DNA of 64,000 bases from an uncultured cyanobacterium (GCA_903848645.1 CAINGU010000040.1:1-64000); one strand, 5' to 3'. Numbered from the stretch's first letter, positions 9,429-19,728 are shown. Made by a program: numbers and translations. The notes: a model not told the origin generated them from the sequence alone.

Positions 9429-9446
9429 TCCCGATAAAAATCGGGA
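9429..9446. terminator. Bidirectional hairpin between convergent genes
   Basis: Stem TCCCGAT / ATCGGGA with a 4-base loop AAAA, placed just before the 3' end of the GH57 gene (minus strand) and after the tandem repeats. Could end transcription in either direction; no long T-run. Confidence 0.45.
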
Positions 9447-9453
9447 ATCAACA

Positions 9454-11688
9454 CTAAGGAACATCAATAGGAATCAAACCATTTTCCGGCACATAACCAG
9501 AAAAACAACCATCATCAGATAACACCACAATCAACCGCAGAGGATAATCTGGAGGGACTTGCAAATCAGCCCAGGGTACTGCTATTTCTAAACAAGAATC
9601 TAACGCAACTTGGGCGCGAGTAGCACGAGGATACCATAAATGATCGTCTCCTGCTGCTCGAAACTGCACCGATTGACTGAGTAAATTCACTTCTAAATGA
9701 TGGTGAAATAGATAATTCAAAGGTGCGCTATCCGGTACTTCTGCTAGAGGTATGGAACTATTAACCATTGTTCTATCTGGATAATACCAAAGTAGGTGTA
9801 AATCTGGTGGTAAATCCTGACCAGGAACAGCACCAGTTTTAAAATCTACTCGCACATAAAAATTCAAATGGTCTACCCCATACCATAAACGTTGAATAGT
9901 GCTACTATTGTGCATAGTTCCCCTTGCACCACCAACTTCAATGCGTCCGGCTTTATCCCAGTCTTGTTCATCACCTTTACCATCTATAACAGGATGAATA
10001 AAGCCCTGTGGTTTATGATCAGAACGGGCTTCATGAATTTCCAGCGGAGTGTGCAGATATGGCGGTATAGGTTCATTTAAGGCTTTGTAAATGCCATAGA
10101 GATGTTCCCGAAATAGTTGGTCAAAAATGGCATCTTGATTGGAAGAATGTCCTTCTCCAAACCACCAAAACCAGTCTGAACCTTCAGCCGCATATAAAGC
10201 TTCCCAAGCTGCGGGATTGTTTTCTTCTGTGGCTTCGGGATGATTTGCTAAGACTTGTCTGGCTGCGGCAAGATAATCCCAAGCGCGGTTTTTAACTGGA
10301 TCTCCGATCCATGTGGTAAAATTACCGTCTACCCAAGAACCGCTATGGAGTTGTTCTCCGGGAATAGTTGCGGTGGGAGGGAATTCGTCAAGAAATTCGG
10401 AAACGGTGACAAGTTTGAGATTGGGTTGATTACTCAAACTTTCATATAATGTTTCTAGGAATTCTTTCCCATCTTGGGGATAATATTCCCAACAATTTTC
10501 CCCGTCTAGGGCAATTGTCACTAACCAAGGTTGATCATCGTCACTTTCTTTTTGTTGTTTGGCTATCGCTTGCAAATGTCCCACTAAATCTGCTGCTGCT
10601 TTTTTCGCCGGCAGAGACCCGTAGGTAAAGCCAATTAAATCTGATAGTCTATGATCACGGAAAACAATAGATACTTCACCTGCTGGAGTTTGCAGACGAT
10701 AGGGACGATAAAGCAATTCTGGTTGCTGGACATTTCCCGCAGCGTCTCGATGAAAAAAGTGTTTTAATGACCAACCTAAAACCGCTTCATCTGAACAAAT
10801 CCACTTAAAGCCTTGTTTAATAATATACGGTAAAATTTCTGGACTAACGGACTGTTCGGAAGGCCATAAACCTCTAGGATCTTGTCCAAACCTATCTATA
10901 TATAAATCCCAGGATTTTTGTAAATGTCGGGGGATATCTTCCACCCACTGAAAACGCTGTTTGGGTAATGTCATCTGTGGCACTGCTACCCGTCCGGCAT
11001 TAGTATCAGCTAATAAAGGTAAAATCGGGTGAGTGTAGGGTGTGGTGGTAACTTCTAGTTGTCCACTTGACTGCATTTTCCGGTGTTGGGGAATAATCTG
11101 ACTGAGAATTTGCCGCTGTTTGGAATAAATGCGCTGGCGATCGCCTAAACTGAAATTACGTCCTTGTGCTAACCAAGCCGCAATTTCTGGGTCATTCCAG
11201 AATAAAGGATCAATCCAAGCTAAGTTATGCCAAGCTAGTAAATCACCATAATCTGATAACTGCCAATTTGCTAGACACCAACTTTGTCCTTGTTCCTGTC
11301 TTTGGTAATATAACTCGGCATAACGAGGATGGGGATCAATCAAGGTATGATGATTAGCATCAAAGAAATGTTGAATAATAAACTCTTTTTGTTCACGGGT
11401 TAACTTTTCCACCGGCGTTAAACTAGCAGTTAAATAAGGGTCAAAAGCCGTACCCGCAACATAATCTTCTAATTGCAATATTAACGAAGGCACTAAATTC
11501 ACTGTTTGGTGCAACTTAGGATACTTCTCTAACAATAATACTAAATCCAAATAATCCTTAGTTCCATGCAAACGTACCCAAGGCAAGCGATACTGCTGAC
11601 TAGTCACTAAAGAACTACCATTTTCAGGAGACTTGTACAACGGTTGATGTTGATGCCAGATAAATGCAACGTGCAGAGGATGAGACAT
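9454..11688 (-). CDS. Glycoside hydrolase family 57 protein
   Basis: A 744-residue GH57 enzyme. The N-terminus has the family opening VAFIWHQHQPLYK, motif 3 resembles GLWPSEQSVSPE and the acid region is VTIALDGENCWEYY. GH57 enzymes are retaining alpha-glycan hydrolases or branching enzymes (amylase, amylopullulanase, 4-alpha-glucanotransferase); which activity applies here cannot be told. The last 150 residues look like a beta-rich accessory domain (VDFKTGAVPGQD, WYYPDR). ATG at 11688 is preferred because the GH57 fold begins there; a longer in-frame extension to 11772 is hydrophobic but not family-like. A role in glycogen or storage-glucan metabolism is inferred. Confidence 0.9.
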   Translation of the reverse strand: MSHPLHVAFIWHQHQPLYKSPENGSSLVTSQQYRLPWVRLHGTKDYLDLVLLLEKYPKLHQTVNLVPSLILQLEDYVAGTAFDPYLTASLTPVEKLTREQKEFIIQHFFDANHHTLIDPHPRYAELYYQRQEQGQSWCLANWQLSDYGDLLAWHNLAWIDPLFWNDPEIAAWLAQGRNFSLGDRQRIYSKQRQILSQIIPQHRKMQSSGQLEVTTTPYTHPILPLLADTNAGRVAVPQMTLPKQRFQWVEDIPRHLQKSWDLYIDRFGQDPRGLWPSEQSVSPEILPYIIKQGFKWICSDEAVLGWSLKHFFHRDAAGNVQQPELLYRPYRLQTPAGEVSIVFRDHRLSDLIGFTYGSLPAKKAAADLVGHLQAIAKQQKESDDDQPWLVTIALDGENCWEYYPQDGKEFLETLYESLSNQPNLKLVTVSEFLDEFPPTATIPGEQLHSGSWVDGNFTTWIGDPVKNRAWDYLAAARQVLANHPEATEENNPAAWEALYAAEGSDWFWWFGEGHSSNQDAIFDQLFREHLYGIYKALNEPIPPYLHTPLEIHEARSDHKPQGFIHPVIDGKGDEQDWDKAGRIEVGGARGTMHNSSTIQRLWYGVDHLNFYVRVDFKTGAVPGQDLPPDLHLLWYYPDRTMVNSSIPLAEVPDSAPLNYLFHHHLEVNLLSQSVQFRAAGDDHLWYPRATRAQVALDSCLEIAVPWADLQVPPDYPLRLIVVLSDDGCFSGYVPENGLIPIDVP

Positions 11689-11816
11689 ATAATATATAAA
11701 AGAGTAGGTGACGGGAAATAGGGAAAGAGAAACAGGTGACAAGTATATCTTACCAATTACCTCTTCCCCCATTCCCCATTACCAGCGATTTAGATAACTT
11801 TTTTTACTTCAGAAAC

Positions 11817-12050
11817 TTATCCTACAACTTGTTCTACTTCCGAAATTTCAGGAATCATTTCCTTAAGACGGCGTTCAATACCCATTTTCAGAGTCATAGT
11901 GGAACTAGGACAAGAACCACAAGCACCCTGTAACTGGACTTTAACAATCGGTCCATCCAATTCTACGAGTTTGACGTTACCACCATCAGATATGAGATAA
12001 GGGCGCATCTCGTCTAATACAGTTTCTACATTTTCTATCGTTAGTTCCAT
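11817..12050 (-). CDS. nfu: NifU-like C-terminal (Nfu) Fe-S scaffold protein
   Basis: A stand-alone 77-residue Nfu domain that carries a [4Fe-4S] cluster for transfer to apoproteins. The cluster-binding CxxC is visible in [14 protein letters not shown], and the surrounding segments [15 protein letters not shown] and [12 protein letters not shown] match the family. In cyanobacteria such short Nfu proteins are the main general scaffold and help supply photosystem I; this is family knowledge, not shown here. The protein is complete and of normal length. Confidence 0.95.
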   Translation of the reverse strand: MELTIENVETVLDEMRPYLISDGGNVKLVELDGPIVKVQLQGACGSCPSSTMTLKMGIERRLKEMIPEISEVEQVVG

Positions 12051-12188
12051 AGGTTTAGACCTGTTTAGTAAATAAATTGGTAATTATCCGAGTTGCTAAT
12101 TATCTAGTGTAGGCTGGAAATGGATAATTGATCATTAGTCATTGGTTATTGGTCAGTGGGAAGAAAAATATTCTCCCCTGCCTCTTCC

Positions 12189-12839
12189 CTATTCCAGTAG
12201 CTGAATATTGGAATAAACAAACTCGGTAATTGATTGAGGAGTTGCAGTTTTCCCATCTTCATATTCTGCCACTACCTGCTTCGTTAAAATGTAATAATTA
12301 CCAAATTTTTGATATATATCCGTAAACTTGAGAATGCTATTAACATCACCTGTGTGCGAGTTACGAAAAACCACATCATAAGCAGAAGGGATATAACCAG
12401 AGTCTGTATCTAAGAATTCCCCAGAATTAATCTCTAAAGCCATACGACTCATTACCCGAATTTCTTGATATATTTTTTGGTTACGGATTTGATACTGAGA
12501 ATCAGTATTTTCACCTTTAACAAAAACCGTGACTGCATCTGTTTGGGCTGTTTCACCTAAACTAAACTCATGTTCCCTAAAAGAAGTTTGAAAATTGCCT
12601 CTTTGACAGCGGGTAATTATTTCCTGTAACTGAATATCAATTCCTGCTGCTATTTGTTGATCTGCAACTCCTGTAATTTCTATATTTAAGTTCCGGTCAA
12701 TCTGAATTTTACCACTATAAACTTCACCTTCCTGTAGCAGTTGCACATCGGCAGCATAACCAGGAAAGTTTTCATCCCAAGTGTAACGACTTTCATAAGC
12801 AGTTTGCAATAAAATTCCTGCTGTTGACTGAATTGCCAT
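12189..12839 (-). CDS. DUF3386 domain-containing protein
   Basis: 216 residues matching the cyanobacterial DUF3386 family as I remember it: an N-terminal helix (AGILLQTAYESRYTWDENFPGY) followed by beta-rich sequence ending VVAEYEDGKTATPQSI. There is no signal peptide, membrane span or catalytic motif. Function is unknown; occurrence in most cyanobacteria suggests a photosynthesis-related or housekeeping role, which is inference. nfu lies 138 bases downstream on the same strand, the gap being filled by ATTGGT-type short repeats. Confidence 0.8.
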   Translation of the reverse strand: MAIQSTAGILLQTAYESRYTWDENFPGYAADVQLLQEGEVYSGKIQIDRNLNIEITGVADQQIAAGIDIQLQEIITRCQRGNFQTSFREHEFSLGETAQTDAVTVFVKGENTDSQYQIRNQKIYQEIRVMSRMALEINSGEFLDTDSGYIPSAYDVVFRNSHTGDVNSILKFTDIYQKFGNYYILTKQVVAEYEDGKTATPQSITEFVYSNIQLLE

Positions 12840-13191
12840 ATCACCACTTTGACTGTGCTTTCTTAACAGTTTAATTCAAAGTTGATAATTTATATACAAA
12901 ATATATTTGCGCTTTTATTTACGTCTTTGCGTTGACACTGGTAAATCAAAACCTTGATAATTCAGACTTTTCACAACAATACCGTCCAAGTCTAACTCCA
13001 ATATAGCAGAAACTGGAACTATGTCAATAATCAATTGCTAGAAAGTTGAAACTTCGTCAAATTATTGACGACATTCTCAATAACTCTGGGAATTACCCCC
13101 CGCTTATTGAGAATGGACTAATTTGCCGAAAATCGTATTTAAAAAACTTATCTATTGAAAATCACTCTGTACATGATTTAGAAAATATCTT
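12840..13191. other. Intergenic stretch with a 40-codon ORF remnant and a hairpin
   Basis: About 350 bases without an intact gene. On the minus strand an open frame without a start codon runs from 13037 to a stop at 12915 and encodes about 40 residues, including ILELDLDGIVVKSLNYQGF. It reads like the C-terminal tail of a lost protein. A hairpin with an 11-bp perfect stem (ATTCTCAATAA / TTATTGAGAAT) lies at 13073-13114. Confidence 0.5.
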
Positions 13192-13853
13192 TTAAGGTTT
13201 GCGAATATATCCCCATTTACCACCAATAAAAGATGATTTTCCTGATTCTTGATCTGGCTTGAATTCTCCACCAACATTAACTAATGCCATACCTTCAGAA
13301 AAAGGTTTAGCGAAATCGAAAGTTGTTGAAATGATCAACTCACCATAGCGATTAATATATCCCCATTTTCCTGCTATTTTCACAGGAGCTAATTCTTCTG
13401 AAAAAATATCACGGCGATCGCTCCCAGAGCATAAACGGGAATTTGTTCAAAGTCGTTATAATTCTTTTTTAAAGTCTTGACTGGTTCAATTGTCACCCCA
13501 TAATTTAACCCCGAAACTAAAGCCGTTAAAGCTTGCACACGGGAGATTATTTGATTGGGTTGAAAAGAACGATTGGGATATCCAGACAGATAATTTGTCT
13601 GATATGCTTGGTCAATCGCCTTAGCAGCCCAGTGATTAACTGGTACGTCTATAAAAATTATCCCCGGACGAGATGGTGGCTGTTTCGGCAAAGCTGTATA
13701 AATAATCGCCGCAAATTCCGCCCGATTCACAGGTGCATGAGGACGAAAAGTGCCGTCTGGATAACCCTTTAAAATATTTCGCCCAGCAGCAGCCAGAATA
13801 GACGTTTCTGCCCAATGGTTTTGAATATCTGAAAGAAGCGACTCGTTTAACAT
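13192..13853 (-). pseudogene. Broken SLH-domain / WG-repeat protein gene
   Basis: Reading from 13853, two S-layer homology domains are intact (NHWAETSILAAAGRNILKGY, FIDVPVNHWAAKAIDQAYQ). A third begins but stops at 13389. Shifting frame at a run of six A (13405-13410; T on the coding strand) restores SEELAPVKIAGKWGYINRYG, a WG repeat, which continues in the second frame to 13192 and ends at GKWGYIRKP. SLH-WG fusion proteins are known in cyanobacteria and are normally longer, with three SLH domains and many WG repeats. So there is a frameshift and probably also an internal deletion joining SLH3 to a WG repeat. SLH domains anchor proteins to the envelope. Confidence 0.75.
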
Positions 13854-13976
13854 AGATGTCCTTAGTTACCCCAGATTGGGCAATAATACTACATTTTAAA
13901 GATGTGAAGACCGATCCAGCTATAACCCCAGATATTTTTACAATGGTTTTATTAGACTTGCCTATTCTAAAAGCTT

Positions 13977-16595
13977 ATGCAACCGACTAACCCCAATCAA
14001 TTTACAGAAAAAGCCTGGGAAGCAATCGCCCATACCCCCGATGTTGCTAAACAGTACCAGCAACAGCAACTAGAAAGTGAACACCTGATGAAAGGGTTGC
14101 TCGAACAGGAAGGACTGGCCAGCGCGATTTTTACTAAAGCCGGCGCAAATCTGCAAAAAGTTAGAGATCGCACCGAACAATTTATCCAGCGTCAACCCAA
14201 GGTATCTGGTTCTAGCAGTTCTGTGTATTTAGGACGGAGTTTAGATACACTGTTAGATCGGGCAGAAAAATATCGTCAAGAATTTAAAGACGAATTTATT
14301 TCTATTGAACATTTACTGCTGGGTTACGCCAAAGATGACCGTTTTGGTAAAGGGCTATGCCAGGAATTTGGTTTAGATGAAAACAAACTCAAAAATATTA
14401 TTAAAGAAATTCGGGGGAAACAAAAAGTGACTGACCAAAATCCAGAAGGTAAATATCAATCACTGGAGAAGTACGGCCGCGATCTTACAGAAGCCGCCCG
14501 CAAAGGTCAATTAGACCCCGTAATTGGTCGTGATGATGAAATTCGTCGCACGGTGCAAATTCTCTCCCGAAGGACAAAAAATAACCCGGTTTTAATTGGT
14601 GAACCTGGTGTGGGGAAAACGGCAATTGCTGAAGGTTTAGCACAACGCATTGTTGCTGGTGATGTTCCCCAATCTCTCAAAGATCGCAAACTCATCAGTT
14701 TAGATATGGGGGCTTTAATTGCGGGGGCAAAATTCCGAGGTGAATTTGAAGAACGGCTCAAAGCCGTATTAAAAGAAGTCACAGAATCCGGCGGCAATAT
14801 TGTATTATTTATTGATGAAATTCATACCGTTGTCGGTGCAGGTGCAACCCAAGGGGCTATGGATGCCGGGAACTTATTAAAACCCATGTTAGCGCGGGGT
14901 GAATTACGCTGCATTGGGGCGACAACTTTGGATGAATACCGCAAATATTTGGAAAAAGATGCCGCTTTAGAAAGACGCTTTCAACAAGTTTATGTAGATC
15001 AGCCCAACGTCCAAGATACAATTTCCATTTTACGCGGTTTAAAAGAACGTTATGAAGTCCATCATGGGGTGAGAATTTCTGATAGTTCTCTCGTGGCTGC
15101 GGCTACCCTATCTAATCGTTATATTAGCGATCGCTTTCTCCCCGACAAAGCCATTGATTTAGTTGATGAAGCCGCTGCTAGACTGAAAATGGAGATTACC
15201 TCCAAACCCGAAGAACTGGACGAAATTGACCGGAAAATTCTCCAATTGGAAATGGAAAAACTCTCTTTACAAAAAGAAAGTGATCCCGCTTCCCGTGAAC
15301 GCTTGGAAAGATTAGAAAAAGAACTAGCTGACTTGAAAGAAGATCAAAGAACTCTCAGCACACAATGGCAATCTGAAAAAGGTATTATCACGAAAATCCA
15401 GTCAATTAAAGAAGAAATTGACCGAGTAAATTTAGAAATTCAACAAACAGAAAGAAACTATGATCTTAACCGGGCTGCGGAATTGAAATATGGTAAACTA
15501 ACAGATTTACATCGGCAATTACAATCCGTAGAAACTGAACTTTCTCAAACTCAAAAAACCGGAAAATCACTATTACGCGAAGAAGTTACAGAAGCCGATA
15601 TTGCCGAAATTATTTCTAAATGGACAGGCATTCCGCTGAATAAATTAGTAGAATCAGAAAAAGAAAAACTCTTACATTTAGAAGATGAATTACATCATCG
15701 GGTTATCGGTCAACATGAAGCCGTTACCGCTGTAGCTGATGCCATTCAACGTTCTCGCGCTGGACTTTCTGACCCCAACCGTCCCATTGCTAGTTTTGTC
15801 TTCCTCGGTCCAACTGGTGTCGGTAAAACTGAACTAGCGAAAGCCCTAGCTGCCTATATGTTCGATACAGAGGAAGCATTGGTAAGGATTGATATGTCCG
15901 AATACATGGACAAACATAATGTTTCTCGCTTAATCGGTGCGCCACCTGGATATGTTGGTTATGAAGAAGGAGGACAACTCACAGAAGCCATTCGTCGTCG
16001 TCCCTACGCGGTGATTTTATTCGACGAAATCGAAAAAGCCCACCCTGACGTATTTAATATTTTTCTGCAAATCCTCGATGATGGTCGGGTGACAGATGCC
16101 CAAGGTCGCACAGTGGACTTTAAAAACAGTATCATCATCATGACCAGTAACATCGGTTCTCAATATATCCTCGATTTAGGTGGAGATGATAACCGTTACG
16201 ATGAAATGCGTAATCGCGTCATGGAAGCAATGCGTAATAGTTTCCGTCCAGAGTTCTTAAACCGTCTGGATGAATTGATTATTTTCCACAGTTTGCAAAA
16301 ATCTGAATTGCGGAATATTGTCCAGTTACAAGTAGAGCGATTAAGACAAAGATTAAGTGACAGAAAAATGTCTTTAAAATTATCTAGTTCTGCCATTGAC
16401 TTTTTAGCAGAAGTAGGGTATGATCCTGTTTTTGGTGCAAGACCATTAAAACGAGCGATTCAGCGAGAATTAGAAACCCAAATAGCTAAAGCCATTTTAC
16501 GGGCTGATTTTAGCGATGGTGACACCATTTTTGTAGATGTTGAAAATGAGCGTCTTTCCTTTAATCGCTTACCAGCAGAAGTCTTTACGGGTTAG
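13977..16595 (+). CDS. clpB: ATP-dependent disaggregase ClpB
   Basis: 872 residues, the full length for ClpB. Order: Clp N-terminal repeats (1-150), AAA-1 with [13 protein letters not shown] (about 206) and Walker [15 protein letters not shown], the coiled-coil middle domain (about 410-530) that distinguishes ClpB from ClpA/C, then AAA-2 with [12 protein letters not shown] (about 610) and [15 protein letters not shown], and the C-terminal D2-small domain. It resolves aggregated proteins together with DnaK. Cyanobacteria usually carry two ClpB paralogues; which one this is cannot be decided. No CIRCE element is visible upstream. Confidence 0.97.
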   Translation: MQPTNPNQFTEKAWEAIAHTPDVAKQYQQQQLESEHLMKGLLEQEGLASAIFTKAGANLQKVRDRTEQFIQRQPKVSGSSSSVYLGRSLDTLLDRAEKYRQEFKDEFISIEHLLLGYAKDDRFGKGLCQEFGLDENKLKNIIKEIRGKQKVTDQNPEGKYQSLEKYGRDLTEAARKGQLDPVIGRDDEIRRTVQILSRRTKNNPVLIGEPGVGKTAIAEGLAQRIVAGDVPQSLKDRKLISLDMGALIAGAKFRGEFEERLKAVLKEVTESGGNIVLFIDEIHTVVGAGATQGAMDAGNLLKPMLARGELRCIGATTLDEYRKYLEKDAALERRFQQVYVDQPNVQDTISILRGLKERYEVHHGVRISDSSLVAAATLSNRYISDRFLPDKAIDLVDEAAARLKMEITSKPEELDEIDRKILQLEMEKLSLQKESDPASRERLERLEKELADLKEDQRTLSTQWQSEKGIITKIQSIKEEIDRVNLEIQQTERNYDLNRAAELKYGKLTDLHRQLQSVETELSQTQKTGKSLLREEVTEADIAEIISKWTGIPLNKLVESEKEKLLHLEDELHHRVIGQHEAVTAVADAIQRSRAGLSDPNRPIASFVFLGPTGVGKTELAKALAAYMFDTEEALVRIDMSEYMDKHNVSRLIGAPPGYVGYEEGGQLTEAIRRRPYAVILFDEIEKAHPDVFNIFLQILDDGRVTDAQGRTVDFKNSIIIMTSNIGSQYILDLGGDDNRYDEMRNRVMEAMRNSFRPEFLNRLDELIIFHSLQKSELRNIVQLQVERLRQRLSDRKMSLKLSSSAIDFLAEVGYDPVFGARPLKRAIQRELETQIAKAILRADFSDGDTIFVDVENERLSFNRLPAEVFTG

Positions 16596-16603
16596 AGGTA
16601 ATA

Positions 16604-16640
16604 GGTAATAGGTAAAAATTTCACCCAATTACCTATTACC
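16604..16640. terminator. Inverted repeat between clpB and the DUF924 gene
   Basis: A perfect 12-bp stem, GGTAATAGGTAA (16604-16615) and TTACCTATTACC (16629-16640), lies between two convergent genes. It is built from the short GGTAATA heptamer repeat common in filamentous cyanobacteria and could act as a terminator in both directions. Confidence 0.55.
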
Positions 16641-16657
16641 AATCCCCATTCCCCAAT

Positions 16658-17233
16658 TTAAAATGAAGAGCCAGCTTCTTCTAAAAATTCCTCTTCCTCC
16701 GGGGTGGATATGCGTCCTAAAATGGCGTTACGGTGGGGAAAACGACCAAATCGGGAAATTATTTCCTTGTGTCGAAAAGCTGATTCAATCGCTTTTGCAC
16801 TATAGGGATCATGACTAAGCTGTTGAAATAGCTTAATGCACTTACGCTGATCAACTGGGTTTTCACTGTGTTCAAAGGGTAAATACACAAACCAGCGTTG
16901 CACGGACAATAATTGGCGATCATAACCTTTACTTGTCGCATGTTTTGCTATTGAGATCGCTTCCCAGTCCGTTGCAAAGGCTGCTGGAGTATCACGAAAC
17001 ATATTTCGGGGAAATTGATCTAGGAGTAGAATTAAAGCTAGACAAGTTTCTGGCGCATTTATCCAATCATGTAAATATCCTGCTACCGCTTTTTGATAAT
17101 CTTCCAGAAAAAGATCGCGGACTTTAGCATCGAAATCCGGTTGTTTATCAAACCAGAATGGCTGAATTTTCCCATAATTTGGGTCATTTGGATGACCAAA
17201 CCAAAAATCCAAAATAGTTGTTGCCTGTGACAT
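16658..17233 (-). CDS. DUF924 family protein
   Basis: 191 residues of the DUF924 family, recognised by ILDFWFG, the PFWFD and LALILLLDQFPRNMFRDTPA motifs and RWFVYLPFEHSEN. The family is helical (TPR-like fold) with an uncharacterised role. The start at 17233 lies five bases after the stop of the SRPBCC gene, so the two form an operon. No catalytic residues can be assigned with confidence. Confidence 0.88.
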   Translation of the reverse strand: MSQATTILDFWFGHPNDPNYGKIQPFWFDKQPDFDAKVRDLFLEDYQKAVAGYLHDWINAPETCLALILLLDQFPRNMFRDTPAAFATDWEAISIAKHATSKGYDRQLLSVQRWFVYLPFEHSENPVDQRKCIKLFQQLSHDPYSAKAIESAFRHKEIISRFGRFPHRNAILGRISTPEEEEFLEEAGSSF

Positions 17234-17238
17234 TGCGG

Positions 17239-17805
17239 TTATTGATGATTACAAAGCACTTGTCGCATTTTACACATATTTGCTGGTAACTCCAAATTCA
17301 TGGCTTGTTCAATAAAAATTGAGGGAATGGGAATATTTGGGGTGGCTTGTACCGTATAAGCTAACAAAGTGCCATTACCCATGTCTTTAAGTTCTAAACT
17401 GGCATGAAAATCTGCAAATGTGCCTCTTTCCATGCGAAACTGGACTTGCTGTCCCAGAACTTCCACCACACTCAGATAAATTTCTACTTGAGCCGTGAAA
17501 AATAAAAAAGCTTTTTGTGCGGCTTGATACAGACGTTTGACATCACCTTTAGATATAACTTCGCTTTTGGTAATATTGGGAAAATATTGTACCCAACGGG
17601 GGTAATCTGTAATTTGTTGCCAGACATGGGATCTCATCAGGGGGACATACATCCAAGCGGTGACAGCACCACCCCAGTTATTATGAGATCGGGTTTGTAA
17701 TAATACTTCCCCCTGAATCAGTAATCTTTGCTTATCTTGATTCCAGGGGCTATCTGATAATGGTAATGTGCCGTAAGCTGTATTTTTAAGATTGGAGTTT
17801 GACAT
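17239..17805 (-). CDS. SRPBCC family protein (polyketide cyclase/dehydrase-like)
   Basis: 188 residues with a START/Bet v 1-type ligand-binding fold. The segment YVPLMRSHVWQQITDYPRW followed by FPNITKSEVIS is the usual first strand-helix of cyclase/dehydrase-like proteins. Such cyanobacterial proteins may bind lipids or quinone-like ligands, but the ligand is unknown. It is the first gene of a two-gene operon with the DUF924 gene (5-base gap). No signal peptide. Confidence 0.82.
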   Translation of the reverse strand: MSNSNLKNTAYGTLPLSDSPWNQDKQRLLIQGEVLLQTRSHNNWGGAVTAWMYVPLMRSHVWQQITDYPRWVQYFPNITKSEVISKGDVKRLYQAAQKAFLFFTAQVEIYLSVVEVLGQQVQFRMERGTFADFHASLELKDMGNGTLLAYTVQATPNIPIPSIFIEQAMNLELPANMCKMRQVLCNHQ

Positions 17806-17999
17806 ATATAATCCAGATATAGTGATTTTGGTAACTTTTTAAGAGATTAATCATGATGATCTCATTGAGTTTAACTCACTCAATTTCAATTACAGTCCAA
17901 TTTATAGATTTTTCGCAGATAATTAGTCTAAAGTTCATCTTCAATAATGGAATCATTGTTTCCACATCCAGCATAAATTAGAGTTAAGGAGAAAACACC

Positions 18000-18194
18000 A
18001 TGAGTCAATCTTCTTTAAGTGGCAAATTAATCCAGGGTTTTGGTATTCTGTTAGGTATAAGTGTATCCCTGTTTTTACTCAGAGGCTTGGGTATTATTAC
18101 CAACTTTCCAGGAGGTGTAATTACTTTATTGTTCTTTGGGGCAATCTCGCTAGTAATCTTTAATTATTGTTCAAGGAGATGGTGGCGTTTTTAG
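18000..18194 (+). CDS. Small two-helix membrane protein
   Basis: 64 residues, unrecognised. Two hydrophobic segments, about 10-27 and 38-54, are followed by a basic tail CSRRWWRF. Support for a real gene comes from a good ribosome-binding site (AAGGAGA, eight bases before ATG at 18000) and the two predicted spans. Its end lies about 55 bases before the rubredoxin start on the same strand, so they may be co-transcribed. Function unknown. Confidence 0.6.
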   Translation: MSQSSLSGKLIQGFGILLGISVSLFLLRGLGIITNFPGGVITLLFFGAISLVIFNYCSRRWWRF

Positions 18195-18250
18195 GTTCTA
18201 TAATATTTAAATCAAAAAATCGGACAGATAATTTATTAAAAGTAAAAAAG

Positions 18251-18415
18251 ATGCAAAAGTACATATGCACCGTTTGTGGTTATATCTATGACCCAGAAGC
18301 AGGTGATCCAGATAGCAGCATCGCACCAGGAACACCCTTTGAACATCTTCCAGATGATTGGGTTTGTCCCACTTGCGGGGCAGAAAAAGCTGACTTTGAG
18401 TTATATGAAGGGTAG
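18251..18415 (+). CDS. Rubredoxin
   Basis: A 54-residue one-iron electron carrier. The four iron ligands are C6 and C9 (CTVCGY) and C39 and C42 (CPTCGA), with the conserved YDPEAGDP and DWVCP segments. ATG at 18251 is used; an in-frame start at 18167 would add an unrelated N-terminus overlapping the preceding gene. It lacks the C-terminal membrane anchor of RubA, the thylakoid rubredoxin needed for photosystem assembly, so it is more likely a soluble redox partner. The partner is not known; a flavoprotein gene follows downstream. Confidence 0.95.
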   Translation: MQKYICTVCGYIYDPEAGDPDSSIAPGTPFEHLPDDWVCPTCGAEKADFELYEG

Positions 18416-18433
18416 TATAAAGTATAGATATAG

Positions 18434-18470
18434 ATATCCAAATTCTCAAAGAAGTTGGGGATCTGGATAT
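18434..18470 (+). terminator. Hairpin after rubredoxin
   Basis: ATATCCAAATTCTC and GGGGATCTGGATAT pair over about 14 positions with one mismatch and two G-U pairs, around a 9-10 base loop. It lies between rubredoxin and the flavoprotein gene. No T-run; it may instead be a dispersed repeat. Confidence 0.4.
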
Positions 18471-18504
18471 TCTGATATTACGAAAATTTTAGAAATTGTT
18501 ACCC

Positions 18505-19728
18505 TTGCAAATTGTAGTTATTGGTGGTGGTGCAGCGGGATTTTTTGGCGCGATCGCTTGCGCCCAAGCTAATCCCCAAGCCCAAGTTACTTTAATCGAA
18601 GCCAGTCGTCAACCCTTGGCGAAAGTTCTCATTTCTGGTGGGGGACGTTGTAATGTCACCCATGCTTGTTTTGAACCCAAGAGTTTAGTCCAGAATTACC
18701 CTAGAGGTGGTAAAGCCTTACTGGGTGCATTCACCCGTTTTCAACCTTTAGATACTATAGATTGGTTTGCGGCTCATGGAGTCAACTTGAAAACTGAAGC
18801 TGACGGACGAATGTTCCCAATTACAGATCGTTCAGAAACCATTGCTGAATGTTTAATTAAGGCGGCTTTTGCTGCCAAAATAGAACTCTGTATAGGTACA
18901 CCTGTCACTGCTGTCACTCGCAAAAATGCAGGTTTTGAAATTCTTCTCAAATCAGGAGAAACCAAACAATGTGATAGCTTACTTTTGGCTACAGGTAGCA
19001 GTTTAGCTGGTTATAAAATCGCTAGAGAATTAGGTCATCACATCCAACCTCCCGTCCCCTCTCTCTTCACCTTTAATATTCCTGATCCCCAATTGCGAGA
19101 ATTAGCAGGAATTAGCCTTAATTCTGTAAATTTACGGTTGTCAAATCCAGGTAAAACCCCATTGCAGCAAACTGGTTCTTTGTTAATTACTCATTGGGGT
19201 GTGAGTGGTCCAGCAGTTTTGAAACTTTCCGCTTGGAGTGCCAGAATTCTCCATGAAAATCGCTATCAATATCAGTTATTCATCAATTGGTTGCCAGATT
19301 TATCACCAGAGGAAGTCAGACAAAAGCTTTTAAGTGTAAAAGCAGAATGGGGGAAAAAAGCGATCGCTTTACATCGTGGTGTGGACGTACCCCATCGTCT
19401 TTGGCAATATCTGATTAACCGTGCCAGTATTAATACTGAAGATCGTTGGGCAGGCATATCTAACAAAACCCTCAATCAGCTAGTTCAAGAAATCTCTCAG
19501 GGAGAATACGCAATTACTGGCAAAGGTGTATTCAAAGAAGAATTTGTTACCTGTGGCGGTGTCAACCTCAAGGAAGTTAACTTTAAAACAATGGAAAGCA
19601 AGTTAGTACGCGGTTTGTATTTTGCTGGTGAAATCTTGGATATTGATGGTATCACCGGCGGCTTTAACTTCCAAAGTGCTTGGACAACAGCTTATTTAGC
19701 GGGAACAGCGATCACATCACCGGTTTAA
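18505..19728 (+). CDS. NAD(P)/FAD-dependent oxidoreductase, HI0933/BaiN-like
   Basis: About 407 residues. The FAD dinucleotide motif VVIGGGAAG sits at the very N-terminus, followed by the family-specific KVLISGGGRCNVTH and the C-terminal GLYFAGEILDIDGITGGFN. These flavoproteins are common in bacteria (YhiN/HI0933/BaiN group); substrates are mostly unknown. There is no ATG near the start: TTG at 18505 or TTG at 18496 are the candidates, and the Rossmann strand begins within two codons of 18505, so I use that. Rubredoxin upstream could be an electron partner, but that is only inferred from proximity. Confidence 0.9.
   Translation: MQIVVIGGGAAGFFGAIACAQANPQAQVTLIEASRQPLAKVLISGGGRCNVTHACFEPKSLVQNYPRGGKALLGAFTRFQPLDTIDWFAAHGVNLKTEADGRMFPITDRSETIAECLIKAAFAAKIELCIGTPVTAVTRKNAGFEILLKSGETKQCDSLLLATGSSLAGYKIARELGHHIQPPVPSLFTFNIPDPQLRELAGISLNSVNLRLSNPGKTPLQQTGSLLITHWGVSGPAVLKLSAWSARILHENRYQYQLFINWLPDLSPEEVRQKLLSVKAEWGKKAIALHRGVDVPHRLWQYLINRASINTEDRWAGISNKTLNQLVQEISQGEYAITGKGVFKEEFVTCGGVNLKEVNFKTMESKLVRGLYFAGEILDIDGITGGFNFQSAWTTAYLAGTAITSPV

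Noticed and set aside
13854-13976. CIRCE heat-shock operator upstream of clpB
   Set aside because: The TTAGCACTC-N9-GAGTGCTAA pattern is not present.
14507-14797. 96-codon ORF antisense to clpB
   Set aside because: Shadow of conserved AAA-1 codons; composition follows the coding strand.
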